DNA of 64,000 nucleotides from Casimicrobium huifangae. GTDB lineage: Bacteria > Pseudomonadota > Gammaproteobacteria > Burkholderiales > Casimicrobiaceae. The position numbers and the translations under genes were made by a program. Positions 1 through 7,958 of this stretch are shown one piece after another. The notes under the pieces are model-generated. The model saw nothing but the letters and a program-made list of their open reading frames with translations. It made no database searches and was not told the DNA's origin. The DNA is taken from assembly GCF_009746125.1 (NCBI RefSeq), contig NZ_CP041352.1, positions 1,267,847-1,331,846 of the forward strand. Direction: 5' to 3'. Numbering within the stretch: the first letter of the stretch is position 1; the number at the start of each line of letters is the position of its first letter.

Positions 1-2
1 TC

Positions 3-74
3 ACCGACTTCCTCAAGGCGGACGGCGCCAAGTGGGCGCAGCTGGCGAAAGAGACGGGGATCAAGATCGACTGA
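3..74 (+). CDS. Bug/TctC-type tripartite tricarboxylate receptor, C-terminal fragment
   Basis: Only the last 23 codons are inside the window, ending at TGA 72-74. The visible tail contains a Phe-Leu-Lys start, an Ala-Lys-Trp-Ala-Gln-Leu core and a final Gly-Ile-Lys-Ile-Asp. This matches the usual C-terminus of Bug (TctC) periplasmic substrate-binding proteins, where a KWA-type helix precedes a short 'SGxxxD' end. The complete Bug protein at 1123-2088 ends in the same way. The family binds small carboxylates in the periplasm. The assignment rests on the tail alone, so it is moderate. Confidence 0.55.
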   Translation, partial: TDFLKADGAKWAQLAKETGIKID

Positions 75-197
75 GCAGGCTAACACCCCGGCAATCTGCG
101 GACGCTCGCGGTGTTTGTCCGCGTGGCGGCGTGGTACGCTGCCTTGGCAGCCGCGTATTCAGTGGGCCGTAGCGGCGAATTCACAAGGGGATGCGCA

Positions 198-1013
198 ATG
201 CGATCGGGGCGTGTGAGATACCGCGATGGGCTGCTCGGCCAGTGCATAAGCATCGCGCAGGCAGCGCTCGCTTTTCTGGGCGTGCTCGCTGCCTTTGTCT
301 GTCACGCGGCCGATTCGCCTGCGACGTCCGGGGCAGGCGTCACCGGTGCAACCGTCCGCCTGCTTGTGCATGACACGCTGACGCGCCAGATTGAGCTGGT
401 GGTCGCGCGACCGGAAATTGGCAGTGCGATTGATCGCAACAAGCGCGAACGGGTACACATTGACGACAGCGAGTTGCGCAATCTGGTGGTGCGGCGCGCG
501 CAGGTAGCGTTGCCGCAGGAGGGTGTGCAGGTCGAAGCGCTGTCAGCCACCGGCGACGCAGCAGCTGCGAGCGACAACACGGATTCCGGCGAGATAGCTG
601 ACGACCGCCTGGCCGCGCTCGTCAGCGCGGCGCGTGGGCGCGATGCACGCTGGTTGCTGCTGGTTTCACCGCTTCGCGGGCAAGCGATGCTGCGCCGCGC
701 GAGGAGTCACGTTGGGCATGGCGCAGTCGAAGGCGTCGGCTTTTATGTCGATGCCAACGCGCGGTTTCCAAATCGCGTCGCCCGGCCGTACGTCGCCTGC
801 TATGCCTACGTTCGTGTGCAACTTGTCGACGTGCAGCTCGGCAAGATCGTCGCCGACGAATGGGAGCACGAATCATCCAGTCGCTCGCTCAGTGGACGCG
901 ACACCAGCTTTGACGCCATGACACCAGAGCAACGTTCAAAGTGGCTGCGTGCAGTGCTGCGCGCCGCGCTTGATCGCGCTTTGCCAAAGGTGGCCTCCGC
1001 CGTGCGCGGCTGA
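198..1013 (+). CDS. secreted protein of unknown function, 271 aa
   Basis: The ATG at 198 is preceded by AAGGGG at a suitable distance. It is preferred to the upstream GTG at 111 because the peptide then begins with basic residues, a hydrophobic stretch (about residues 17-36) and an Ala-rich cleavage region typical of a Sec signal peptide. The mature part has no motif I recognise. It contains an Asp-Ala-Arg-Trp-Leu-Leu-Leu strand and, near residue 215, a 'VQLVDVQLGKIVADE' segment. The latter resembles periplasmic proteins that report on a 'property of the complex', but that is not enough for a function. It lies between two Bug receptor genes and no operon partner is evident. Confidence 0.6.
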   Translation: MRSGRVRYRDGLLGQCISIAQAALAFLGVLAAFVCHAADSPATSGAGVTGATVRLLVHDTLTRQIELVVARPEIGSAIDRNKRERVHIDDSELRNLVVRRAQVALPQEGVQVEALSATGDAAAASDNTDSGEIADDRLAALVSAARGRDARWLLLVSPLRGQAMLRRARSHVGHGAVEGVGFYVDANARFPNRVARPYVACYAYVRVQLVDVQLGKIVADEWEHESSSRSLSGRDTSFDAMTPEQRSKWLRAVLRAALDRALPKVASAVRG

Positions 1014-1055
1014 GTAGCGCTAGCCGATACTAAAGACATGTGGTTTGGCCGCAGG

Positions 1056-1074
1056 GTGGGCACACCGTGCCCAC
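1056..1074. repeat. short perfect hairpin between convergent genes
   Basis: GTGGGCAC and GTGCCCAC form an 8-bp stem around ACC. There is no T-run, so it is not a classical intrinsic terminator. It lies in the 109-bp gap between the secreted protein gene and the convergent Bug gene, so it may still help end transcription. Confidence 0.5.
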
Positions 1075-1122
1075 GCGCTGCCACCGTATTTCAAGCGCCG
1101 ACCTAGCGTCCGGCGGTGCCTG

Positions 1123-2088
1123 TCAATCCACCGTCGCTCCCGAAGCCGCCACCACCTTCGCCCACTTCTCGGTCTCGGCCACGATGGTCTTGCCGAAGTC
1201 TTCCGGAGTACCAGGGATGGGTGAACCGCCCAGTTCGGCGAGGCGCGCGCGCAGCTTCGGGTCGGCCAGCGCCTTGTTGACGGCAGCGTTCATCTTGTCG
1301 ATGGCTTCGCGCGGCGTGCCTTTGGGCATGCCCACGCCGAACCAGGCTGTGGCCTCGTAACCGGGTACGGTGTCGGCTACGGTCGGCACGTCGGGCAACG
1401 ACGGATCACGCGCGGTAGAGGTGACCGCGAGCGCGCGCAAATTGCCGCTCTTGATATGCCCGGCCGACGACGGCAGGTTGTCAAAGAACACCTGCACCTG
1501 GCCGCCGATCAGATCAGTCAGCGCCGGCCCGGCGCCCTTGTAGGGCACGTGAACCATGTTGCAGCCGGTCATCGATTTGAACAGCTCGCCAGAGAGATGC
1601 GTCGAGGTGCCGCTACCTGAGGATGCCATGCTCACCTTGCCGGGATTGGCCTTGCAGTAGGCAAGAAATTCCGCGACCGTTTTCATCGGCAACTTGGTTG
1701 TCAGGACCATCACGTTCGGCGTGCGCACGAGGCCGGCAACGGGCGCGATGTCGCGCACAAAGTTGAATGAGAGCTTTTTGTAGAGCGAGGCATTGATGCC
1801 GTTGGCCGGGTTCACCAGCAGCATGGTGTAGCCGTCGGGTGGCGAATTGATGACGAACTCGGTGCCGATGTTGTTGCCGGCACCGGGCTTGTTCTCCACC
1901 ACCACCTGCTGGCCGATGTTCTCCGACAGCCACTGCGCCACGATGCGCGCCAGCACGTCGGTCGTGCCCGCAGGCGGGTAAGGCACCACCCACTTGATCG
2001 GCTTGGTTGGATACTGCGCTGCGGCAGAGCCGACCAGCGCAACGGTGGCGAGCAGCGCGGCAAGCGCACGACGAACGGGTTTCTGCAT
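1123..2088 (-). CDS. Bug/TctC family tripartite tricarboxylate transporter substrate-binding protein
   Basis: This 321-residue protein has a clear signal peptide (Met-Gln-Lys-Pro-Val-Arg-Arg, then an Ala/Leu core ending in Ala-Ala-Ala-Gln). The Bug family signature follows: 'YPTKPIKWVVPYPPAGTTD' near the mature N-terminus, 'PGAGNNIGTEFV' around residue 70, 'VPYKGAGPALTDLIGGQV' around residue 185, and a C-terminal 'KWAKVVAASGATVD'. Bug proteins are periplasmic receptors for small carboxylates or aromatic acids. The ATG at 2088 was chosen over the upstream start because an AGGAGG sits about eight bases before it. No TctA/TctB membrane subunits are nearby, so it is an orphan receptor, as is common in Burkholderiales. 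The ligand cannot be predicted. Confidence 0.93.
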   Translation of the reverse strand: MQKPVRRALAALLATVALVGSAAAQYPTKPIKWVVPYPPAGTTDVLARIVAQWLSENIGQQVVVENKPGAGNNIGTEFVINSPPDGYTMLLVNPANGINASLYKKLSFNFVRDIAPVAGLVRTPNVMVLTTKLPMKTVAEFLAYCKANPGKVSMASSGSGTSTHLSGELFKSMTGCNMVHVPYKGAGPALTDLIGGQVQVFFDNLPSSAGHIKSGNLRALAVTSTARDPSLPDVPTVADTVPGYEATAWFGVGMPKGTPREAIDKMNAAVNKALADPKLRARLAELGGSPIPGTPEDFGKTIVAETEKWAKVVAASGATVD

Positions 2089-2240
2089 GACGTTCAATCC
2101 TCCTTGTTGCGCGCTCCTGAACAAACTTGTGGCGCAGCGCTGACATTCATTATCAGGTGCTGCGGCGCACTAGAAGTGAGGGATAGTCCGAAATGCGCAG
2201 ATTCTTCAATCGCCAGCGGACAACGCCGGCGAACTGCGAA

Positions 2241-2852
2241 TCAGCGTGTCATCGGCAGCGCCACGCCCATCGCCATGAACATGCCACCGCAGACCTGGTT
2301 GAACTTGCGGCCGGCGCGTTGCAAGAGGGGGCGGATGCGGTGCGCGAGCAATGCCAGCAGCCATTCGACGAGGATTTCCACGGCGACAAAAATGGTGGCC
2401 ATCAGGATGAACTGTGGCAGCAGATCTCGCGTGGCATCGACAAACTGCGGCAGAAAGGCGCCGTAGAACAGCAGCGCCTTGGGGTTCGAGATGGCGGTCA
2501 GAAACCCCTGCCGGAACATCGCACTGCCGCTTGTTTGTGCTGCAGGCGCGTCCGCTGCCACCATCACCGGCGGCGAGCGCCAGAGCTGGATGCCCAGCCA
2601 GATCAGGTAAGCGCCACCGATCAGTTTGAGCACAATCAGCGCATGCGCCGAGGCCTTCAGCAGCGCACCAATGCCCGCCATCGACAGCGCGATCAGCAGC
2701 AGAAAGCCGAGCGCGCCGCCCCACACCGTGAGCCAGGTGCGGCGGTGGCCGTAGATCGCTCCGTGGGTCAGCACCAGCAGGCTGTTCGGCCCCGGCGTCA
2801 GTGAAAGTCCGAAGGCGGCGAGGATGTAGATGAGCAGGGTGTGGGTGGCCAT
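2241..2852 (-). CDS. LysE/RhtB family amino-acid exporter
   Basis: The 203-residue protein is highly hydrophobic, with about six membrane segments. It carries the LysE-family N-terminal signature 'LSLTPGPNSLLVLTHG' near residue 15, followed by a conserved Gly-rich second helix and 'KLIGGAYLIWLGIQLW' around residue 70. Members export amino acids or derivatives such as homoserine, threonine or leucine from the cytoplasm. The length is normal for the family. It is followed on the same strand by nothing closely spaced, so it is probably monocistronic. The substrate is unknown. Confidence 0.92.
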   Translation of the reverse strand: MATHTLLIYILAAFGLSLTPGPNSLLVLTHGAIYGHRRTWLTVWGGALGFLLLIALSMAGIGALLKASAHALIVLKLIGGAYLIWLGIQLWRSPPVMVAADAPAAQTSGSAMFRQGFLTAISNPKALLFYGAFLPQFVDATRDLLPQFILMATIFVAVEILVEWLLALLAHRIRPLLQRAGRKFNQVCGGMFMAMGVALPMTR

Positions 2853-2893
2853 GATGAGATTGTCACCGAAGGTTGCTTCCGGCCCGAATACAT

Positions 2894-3002
2894 CTGTCGT
2901 CCCCGCGGCGGCGGGGACCCAGACCGCAGCTCCCGAGGCGAGGTGAGCCGCCAGTGCTGCGGTGATTCACGGTCTGGATTCCCGCCTTCGCGGGAATGAC
3001 AG
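2894..3002. repeat. composite inverted repeat with 33-bp arms
   Basis: Arms at 2894-2926 and 2970-3002 are inverted copies of each other with a few differences. Each arm itself contains a smaller palindrome (a CCCCGC..GCGGGG type on the left, a TTCCCGC..GCGGGAA type on the right) followed by CCAGACCG. The right arm matches the 'attcccgc...gcgggaatgac' motif that recurs between genes in many proteobacteria. It lies at the very end of the DUF817 gene and may help to end transcription. Confidence 0.8.
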
Positions 3003-3003
3003 C

Positions 3004-3858
3004 CTATGGCGCCAGATGAATGCGTTCCTTGACGTGCTTGAGGTTGACCACAATCGCGAAGGTCAGTAGCGTCAGCGCCGTCCACGAGCTCCATTTGCCC
3101 ACATGCACCGTGGTCCACGCACCGAGCTGGTTGGGGTATTTCCAGAGCCCGAAGAAAGTGCCCGCGTTCTCGGCCAGCCAGATGAAAAGGCCAACCAGAA
3201 TCAAGCCGGCGATCAGCGGCATCCGCCGTGTGCGATCAAGCGGGCGAAACTCGACCCAGCAGCGGGCGTAGAGCCCAAGAGCGATGGCGCCGAGGGTCCA
3301 GCGATAGTCGCCGATGTAACGATGGGTGAAAAAGTTCACGTAGAGCGCCACCGCAACGATACCGGTCATCCAGTAGGGCGGATGGTGCACCACGCGCAGA
3401 TCCAATGCACGCCACACCTGGATGATGTAGCTGCCCACGGCGGCGTACATGAAGCCCGCGAACAGCGGAACGTCCATCACCTTGCTGTAGGCGAACTCAG
3501 GGTAGCTCCACGATTTCACGTTCGCCGACACCTTGAACGCCTCCAGCGCGAAGCCCATCAGGTGAAACAGCATGATGGCCTTGAACTCGTCCCAGGTCTC
3601 AAGCTTTGCGTAGAGCATCCACGCCTGAATGCCGAGCGCGAGCAGTAGCAACACGTCGTAACGCGGCACACCCAGCACGCCGCCACGCGGCACGATGAAC
3701 ACTGCTGCGAAGAAGAGCCCGGCGAACAGGCAGGCCCGCGCTTCCTTGATGCCGAAATACCAGAACTCCACCGCAAAGCGGCGCCAGCCAGTCAGCTCGG
3801 GGCGCGGGTGGTCGTTGGCAAAGTGGTGGTCGAGCCGGTTGACGAGGGGGCCGAGCAT
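3004..3858 (-). CDS. DUF817 family integral membrane protein
   Basis: The product is about 284 residues with seven or eight hydrophobic segments and matches the DUF817 family by its order of motifs. These are 'EFWYFGIKEARACLFAGLFF' near residue 35, 'DEFKAIMLFHLMGFALEAFKV' near 95, 'SYPEFAYSKVMDVPLFAGFMYAAVGSY' near 125 and a C-terminal 'SSWTALTLLTFAIVVNLKHVKER'. The biochemical function of DUF817 is not known. The ATG at 3858 is preferred because the longer reading frame upstream has no membrane-protein character and runs into the GntR promoter. It is divergent from the GntR-ABC operon. Confidence 0.88.
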   Translation of the reverse strand: MLGPLVNRLDHHFANDHPRPELTGWRRFAVEFWYFGIKEARACLFAGLFFAAVFIVPRGGVLGVPRYDVLLLLALGIQAWMLYAKLETWDEFKAIMLFHLMGFALEAFKVSANVKSWSYPEFAYSKVMDVPLFAGFMYAAVGSYIIQVWRALDLRVVHHPPYWMTGIVAVALYVNFFTHRYIGDYRWTLGAIALGLYARCWVEFRPLDRTRRMPLIAGLILVGLFIWLAENAGTFFGLWKYPNQLGAWTTVHVGKWSSWTALTLLTFAIVVNLKHVKERIHLAP

Positions 3859-3922
3859 CGCGGGATTTTGGCAGGGCGGTGGCAATGGCGCAGCCCGGCA
3901 CGTTGTGTTTGCATAAAGGGAC

Positions 3923-3966
3923 TTGCGTTCTGTTGTGTTGGTGATATAGTTAACTACAACACTACA
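3923..3966 (+). promoter_or_regulatory. promoter and palindromic operator of the GntR-ABC operon
   Basis: TTGCGT (3923-3928) and TATAGT (3945-3950) are spaced by 16 bases and read towards the gntR gene. A long inverted repeat straddles the -10: TGTTGTGTTG at 3931-3940 and CAACACTACA at 3957-3966 match at nine of ten positions around a 16-bp centre. YtrA-type GntR repressors bind such palindromes at their own promoters, so this is the likely autoregulatory site. Confidence 0.75.
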
Positions 3967-3985
3967 GCAAAGAACCTGCCGACTC

Positions 3986-4138
3986 ATGTTGTTGATGGCG
4001 GCTGGTGAGCAGGGTCAAGACATCATGCAAGTATCCATTGCGTTATTGCGCAGCAAACCGCAGGCACCTGTCGCGGCAGGCGCGGCAGGCGCACGCATGA
4101 GGCTCTGCCCGCATGGCGACGGTGGCGGAGGTCATTGA
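3986..4138 (+). CDS. possible 50-codon leader ORF overlapping gntR
   Basis: An open frame starts at ATG 3986, just downstream of the predicted transcription start. It ends at TGA 4136-4138, sharing its last base with the ATG of gntR (TGATG). The predicted peptide is rich in Ala and Gly with a Gly-rich, His-ended tail. No homology is recognised and no clear ribosome-binding site precedes it. The exact TGATG overlap suggests possible translational coupling, but it could be chance in a GC-rich leader. Confidence 0.25.
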   Translation: MLLMAAGEQGQDIMQVSIALLRSKPQAPVAAGAAGARMRLCPHGDGGGGH

Positions 4139-4524
4139 TGGATCAGGACTGGAACGACGGGCAACCGATCTACCGGCAGCTGCAGGATCGGGTGGTGGCC
4201 ATGATTCTTGATGGCAGCCTCGGCGAGGGCGATCCGTTGCCTTCGGTGCGCACTGTGGCGGCGGAGACGCGGGTGAATCCGCTGACCGTGCTCAAGGCTT
4301 ACCAGCAGCTGGCTGATGCGGGCATCGTGGAATCGCGGCGCGGGCTGGGCATGTTTGTCAACGCCGGAGCGAAGGCGAAGCTGGCGGATGGTGAGCGCGA
4401 GCGCTTCCTGCGTGACGAATGGCCGCGCATTCGCGCCACCATCAAACGGCTGGGCCTGAATGTTGACGAGCTTCTGACGGGCTCGAATATGGCCACCAAC
4501 AAGACCAAGACAGGGAGACGCTGA
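4138..4524 (+). CDS. GntR family regulator, YtrA subfamily
   Basis: The 128-residue protein has a winged helix-turn-helix N-terminus: 'PIYRQLQDRVVAMILDG' near residue 10, 'LPSVRTVAAETRVNPLTV' near 33 and 'GIVESRRGLGMFV' near 63. It lacks a large effector-binding domain and ends in a short helical tail, which is diagnostic of the YtrA subfamily. Such proteins repress the ABC transporter operons they lead. GGAGG lies six bases before the ATG at 4138. The stop is four bases before the ABC ATPase gene, so the genes are co-transcribed, and the upstream palindrome is the probable target. The inducer is unknown; cell-wall-active compounds are typical in Gram-positive relatives. Confidence 0.92.
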   Translation: MDQDWNDGQPIYRQLQDRVVAMILDGSLGEGDPLPSVRTVAAETRVNPLTVLKAYQQLADAGIVESRRGLGMFVNAGAKAKLADGERERFLRDEWPRIRATIKRLGLNVDELLTGSNMATNKTKTGRR

Positions 4525-4527
4525 ACC

Positions 4528-5400
4528 ATGTCATGCATCGAGGCACGGGGCCTGACCAGGGCCTACGGCAAGCACGTGGCGGTGAAGGGCATTGACCTCA
4601 CCGTCGAACGCGGGCGCATTGTGGGGCTGATCGGCCCCAATGGCGCCGGCAAGACGACGGCGCTGAAGGCCATGCTGGGCCTGACGCCGTTCCAGGGCAA
4701 TCTCAAGGTGCTCGGGCGCGACCCGTGGAGCGAGCGCGACCTGCTGATGCAGGATGTCTGTTTCATCGCCGACGTGGCCGTGCTGCCGCGCTGGCTCAAG
4801 GTCAGCCAGGCGCTGGATTTCGTCGCTGGCGTGCACCCACGATTTGATCGCGCGAAGGCGGAGCGATTTCTTGCCCGCACCGTGATCAAGCGCGGGAGCA
4901 AGGTGGGCGCCTTGTCCAAGGGCATGGTCGCGCAGTTGCATCTGGCGCTGGTGATGGCGATTGAGGCGAAGCTGCTGGTGCTGGATGAGCCCACGCTCGG
5001 GCTCGATATCCTCTTTCGCAAGCAGTTTTACGACTCGCTGATCAACGATTACTACGACGGTGATCGCACCATCGTGATCACCACCCATCATGCCGAGGAG
5101 ATTGAGCACATCCTCACTGACGTGGTGTTCATCAACGATGGTCGCATTGCGCTCAATGCGACGATGGACGCGTTGCAGGCGCGTTACACGGAGGTACGCG
5201 TTGACCCGGCGCACGTCGAGCGCGCGCGGGCTCTCGGGCCGTTGCGCGAGCGGCAGGTGTTTGGCCGCAGCACCTTGCTGTTTGATGGCATTGATGCAGC
5301 AACGCTGGAATCGCTGGGCGAGGTTCGCACCCCCGGCATTACTGATCTCTTCGTGGCGCTGCTCGGCAATTCCGGGACGGGGCTGGAGGCGAATCCATGA
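4528..5400 (+). CDS. ABC transporter ATP-binding protein (YtrB-like)
   Basis: This 290-residue ATPase has Walker A 'GLIGPNGAGKTTALKAM' near residue 35, a divergent signature 'LSKGMVAQ' near 130 and Walker B 'LLVLDEPTLGLD' near 150. A switch histidine occurs in 'ITTHHAEEIEH' near 185. The signature departs from LSGGQ, as is common for ATPases paired with YtrA regulators. The C-terminal 80 residues are a domain characteristic of bacitracin or multidrug-type ABC ATPases. It is co-translated with the permease through an ATGA overlap at 5397-5400. It probably powers export or removal of a membrane-active compound. Confidence 0.93.
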   Translation: MSCIEARGLTRAYGKHVAVKGIDLTVERGRIVGLIGPNGAGKTTALKAMLGLTPFQGNLKVLGRDPWSERDLLMQDVCFIADVAVLPRWLKVSQALDFVAGVHPRFDRAKAERFLARTVIKRGSKVGALSKGMVAQLHLALVMAIEAKLLVLDEPTLGLDILFRKQFYDSLINDYYDGDRTIVITTHHAEEIEHILTDVVFINDGRIALNATMDALQARYTEVRVDPAHVERARALGPLRERQVFGRSTLLFDGIDAATLESLGEVRTPGITDLFVALLGNSGTGLEANP

Positions 5401-6365
5401 ATAAGACCAATGCGCAAACGGTAGCAGCCGCACAATCAGCGCCCGTGCCTGCCACCAATTCGGCGCGACCGTTCTACTGGTCCGTGCGACGCGAACTCTG
5501 GGAACACCGATCGCTTTATCTGGCGCCAGCCATCGTCGCGCTGGTGCTGCTGCTGGCGATGATCGTGGGCGCGTTCAAGCTGCCACCGGCGATCGCCACC
5601 TTCGATGCGCTATCGCCGGACAAGCAGCGTGAGCTGGCCTCGGCTCCCTATGCGGTTGTCGCGCTGATTCTGGTGGCGACAGCGATGGTCGTTGCGCTGT
5701 TCTACTGCCTCGACGCGCTGTTCGGTGAACGCCGGGATCGCAGCGTGCTGTTCTGGAAGTCGATGCCAGTCTCCGACCGTACCGCCGTGCTCGCCAAAGT
5801 TGCCGTCCCGACGCTGGTGGTGCCAGCGTTTCTCTTCGTCCTGATCACGGCGACGCAACTGTTCGTGCTGCTGGGCAATGTGCTGGTGTGGGGCGTGAAA
5901 GGGTTGAGCGTCAGCAATCTGCTGCAGCGGCTGCCGTTGATTGACATGCCGGTGGGCGTTGCCTATCTGGTCGTCACCCTCGCGGTCTGGTACGCCCCCA
6001 TCTACGCGTGGTTGCTGCTGGTGTCTGCCTGGGCTCGACGCAGCGCGCTTGCGTGGGCGGTGGTGCCGTGGATTGCCATCACGGCGTTCGAACAACTGAT
6101 GCTTCGTACTTCGCATGTGGCGAGGTGGTTGCGTGATCGCTTCTTCGGTGGTTTTGATGCGGCTTTCTCAACCCGCGAGCAGCTGGCAGAGGCCGCCAGG
6201 CGGGCTCAGCAGGGCGGTGAGGCGATGGCCGCGGGCGCCGATTACACGCCGGATCTCATGCGCTTTCTCAGCAACGCCGACGTGTGGTTCGGGGTTGCTA
6301 TTGCCGTGTGGCTGATTGTGGTGACCATCTGGTTGCGCCGGCGACAGGAATCGCAGTCCGACTGA
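5397..6365 (+). CDS. ABC transporter permease
   Basis: The 322-residue protein has about six transmembrane segments, the first near residues 45-65 after a cytoplasmic 'FYWSVRRELWEHRSLYLAP' segment. The region 'FGERRDRSVLFWKSMPVSDR' near residue 110 resembles the coupling loop of ABC-2 type permeases, which contacts the ATPase. Its start codon overlaps the ATPase stop codon. It is the membrane partner of the upstream ATPase, and the pair is expected to work as a dimeric exporter. The substrate is not predictable. Confidence 0.88.
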   Translation: MNKTNAQTVAAAQSAPVPATNSARPFYWSVRRELWEHRSLYLAPAIVALVLLLAMIVGAFKLPPAIATFDALSPDKQRELASAPYAVVALILVATAMVVALFYCLDALFGERRDRSVLFWKSMPVSDRTAVLAKVAVPTLVVPAFLFVLITATQLFVLLGNVLVWGVKGLSVSNLLQRLPLIDMPVGVAYLVVTLAVWYAPIYAWLLLVSAWARRSALAWAVVPWIAITAFEQLMLRTSHVARWLRDRFFGGFDAAFSTREQLAEAARRAQQGGEAMAAGADYTPDLMRFLSNADVWFGVAIAVWLIVVTIWLRRRQESQSD

Positions 6366-6416
6366 TTCATTCGCGGTGGCCCGTGGGCTGCCGCATTCAA
6401 CACCAAGGAGACATCC

Positions 6417-7250
6417 ATGAGCACGCTCACGGAGGCTACTCTATTGCCTCGCAAAGCTGATTTGACAACCGCCAGCAACGCGCTCGCTCGCGCTGGCCAA
6501 ACCTGGTTCATCGTCGCCGCGACGGGCCAACTGATTTTCGCGTGGTACATGGCCGCGCTGTATGGTTTGTCCGCGCTGCGCGGCGACTGGGAGACGTGGA
6601 ACAAGGTGATGCCGCGTGGCTGGAACGCGGGTGACACGGTGGGCAACATCGCCATCTTCGTGCACCTGTTGCTGGCGCTGGTGGTGACACTGGCCGGGCT
6701 CGCGCAACTGCTGCCCGCAGTGCGCCGCGCCGCGCCGTCAGTGCACCGCTGGATCGGCCGCGTCTACATCGCCTCAGCATTCGGTATTGCGTTTGGCAGC
6801 ATGTATCTGATGTGGGTGCGCGGCGCCGTGGGCGATTTCTCGCAGCACCTGGGCAGCACCTTCAACGCGATTCTCCTGGTGCTTTTCGCTGTGATCGCGC
6901 TGCGCCACGCGCGCGCCCGGAATTTGGCGCTGCACCGGCAGTGGGCGTTGCGTCTGTTCATGGTGATGAACGGCGTCTGGTTCTTCCGGCTTGGTTTGCT
7001 GTTGTGGCTGATGATCCATCAGCAGCCGGTTGGCTTCGATCCAAAGACCTTTACCGGCCCGTTTCTGACCTTCCTCGTGTACGCGCAAACGCTGCTGCCG
7101 CTGGCTGCACTGGAGCTTTACTTCCGGGCACAGCGTAGCGATGTTGCTGCACGCAAGTGGTCCGCAGCGGCCGTCATCGCGGTCCTCGCACTCGCCACCG
7201 CTGGCGGCGTTGTTGGTGCGACGATGGGGCTTTGGTTGCCGCGGCTCTAG
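6417..7250 (+). CDS. DUF2306 family membrane protein
   Basis: The 277-residue product has seven or eight hydrophobic segments. It has a DUF2306-like arrangement, with 'VHRWIGRVYIASAFGIAFGSMYLMW' near residue 110 and 'LHRQWALRLFMVMNGVWFFRLGL' near residue 170. These include conserved His-Arg pairs at membrane boundaries that may bind haem or another cofactor; that is inference. It begins 51 bases after the permease, with AAGGAG before the ATG, so it is probably the last gene of the GntR-ABC operon. Its role is unknown; repeated placement beside YtrA-type operons would suggest an accessory membrane component. Confidence 0.82.
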   Translation: MSTLTEATLLPRKADLTTASNALARAGQTWFIVAATGQLIFAWYMAALYGLSALRGDWETWNKVMPRGWNAGDTVGNIAIFVHLLLALVVTLAGLAQLLPAVRRAAPSVHRWIGRVYIASAFGIAFGSMYLMWVRGAVGDFSQHLGSTFNAILLVLFAVIALRHARARNLALHRQWALRLFMVMNGVWFFRLGLLLWLMIHQQPVGFDPKTFTGPFLTFLVYAQTLLPLAALELYFRAQRSDVAARKWSAAAVIAVLALATAGGVVGATMGLWLPRL

Positions 7251-7257
7251 GAGCCAC

Positions 7258-7779
7258 TCAGGGCTCGCCGTCCCAGTAGTCGAGGTCGGTCGCCGTGCGA
7301 TGCATGCGGCCGTCCTGTAGCAGCGTGTCGTCGCGACCACGGGCGCCACTGGCCATCGCGAGGTACTTGCCGGAATCCGGATATTCGCAGATCTCGAGCT
7401 CGGCGTTGACGCTGAGTGACAGGTACTTGAGCGGCGCGTCGGAGGTGTTGAGGATCTGATGCGGGTACTCCGGCCCCGGCGGGATGAAGATCACGTCACC
7501 AGCCGCGATCGGCAGCATTTCCCCGGCAACGCGAAGGGTGCCCGAACCTTCGAGCACGATGAATGCTTCTTCCTCGGCGTAGTGAAAGTGATACGGGCAG
7601 GCGCGTTTGCCCGGCGGCACGATGTCGACCGACATGCCGAGCTTTTTCGCCGCCGTACCACGCGCCAGGCGCACGCCCTCGCTCTCGTAGTGCGGCTCGC
7701 GTTTGAAGGTGCTCCAGCTCGCGTCGGGGGTTGCGAAGCTGCGGATCAGCTGACTGCGTAAGTCGTCGGCTTTGGACAT
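7258..7779 (-). CDS. cupin domain protein
   Basis: This 173-residue single-domain cupin carries the metal-binding motif 1 'CPYHFHYAEEEAFIVLEGSG' near residue 65 (His, His, Glu ligands). Motif 2 follows as 'GDVIFIPPGPEYPHQILN' near residue 102, with the final His. A C-terminal segment contains 'ICEYPDSGKYLA', typical of a group of proteobacterial cupins of unknown activity. The ATG at 7779 has GGAG before it and begins the conserved sequence; the longer frame upstream reads through a repeat. It converges with the DUF2306 gene eight bases away. Confidence 0.87.
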   Translation of the reverse strand: MSKADDLRSQLIRSFATPDASWSTFKREPHYESEGVRLARGTAAKKLGMSVDIVPPGKRACPYHFHYAEEEAFIVLEGSGTLRVAGEMLPIAAGDVIFIPPGPEYPHQILNTSDAPLKYLSLSVNAELEICEYPDSGKYLAMASGARGRDDTLLQDGRMHRTATDLDYWDGEP

Positions 7780-7801
7780 GGGGACTCCAGTTACTGAAAG
7801 C

Positions 7802-7931
7802 CTCCACTGCAGCGCAGGGGAGGTGCCGCGAAGCGGCGGAGGGGTTGCCGTGGTTGCGGTATGTTGACCGCCATGTGGCTCAACCAACCCCTCTGTCGGC
7901 GGTGCCGACATCTCCCAGTTGTACAGGGGAG
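7802..7931. repeat. imperfect inverted repeat, arms about 46 bp
   Basis: Left arm 7802-7847 and right arm 7885-7931 are inverted versions of one sequence, each ending inward in GAGGGGTTG or its complement. The outer ends are CTCCACTG and CAGGGGAG. The element fills the space between the cupin and a Bug gene. 'aggtgccg...ggaggggttg' modules like this recur between genes in many proteobacterial genomes. Confidence 0.75.
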
Positions 7932-7958
7932 ACTTGCGAAGTTGGCACGATCCGGCGG

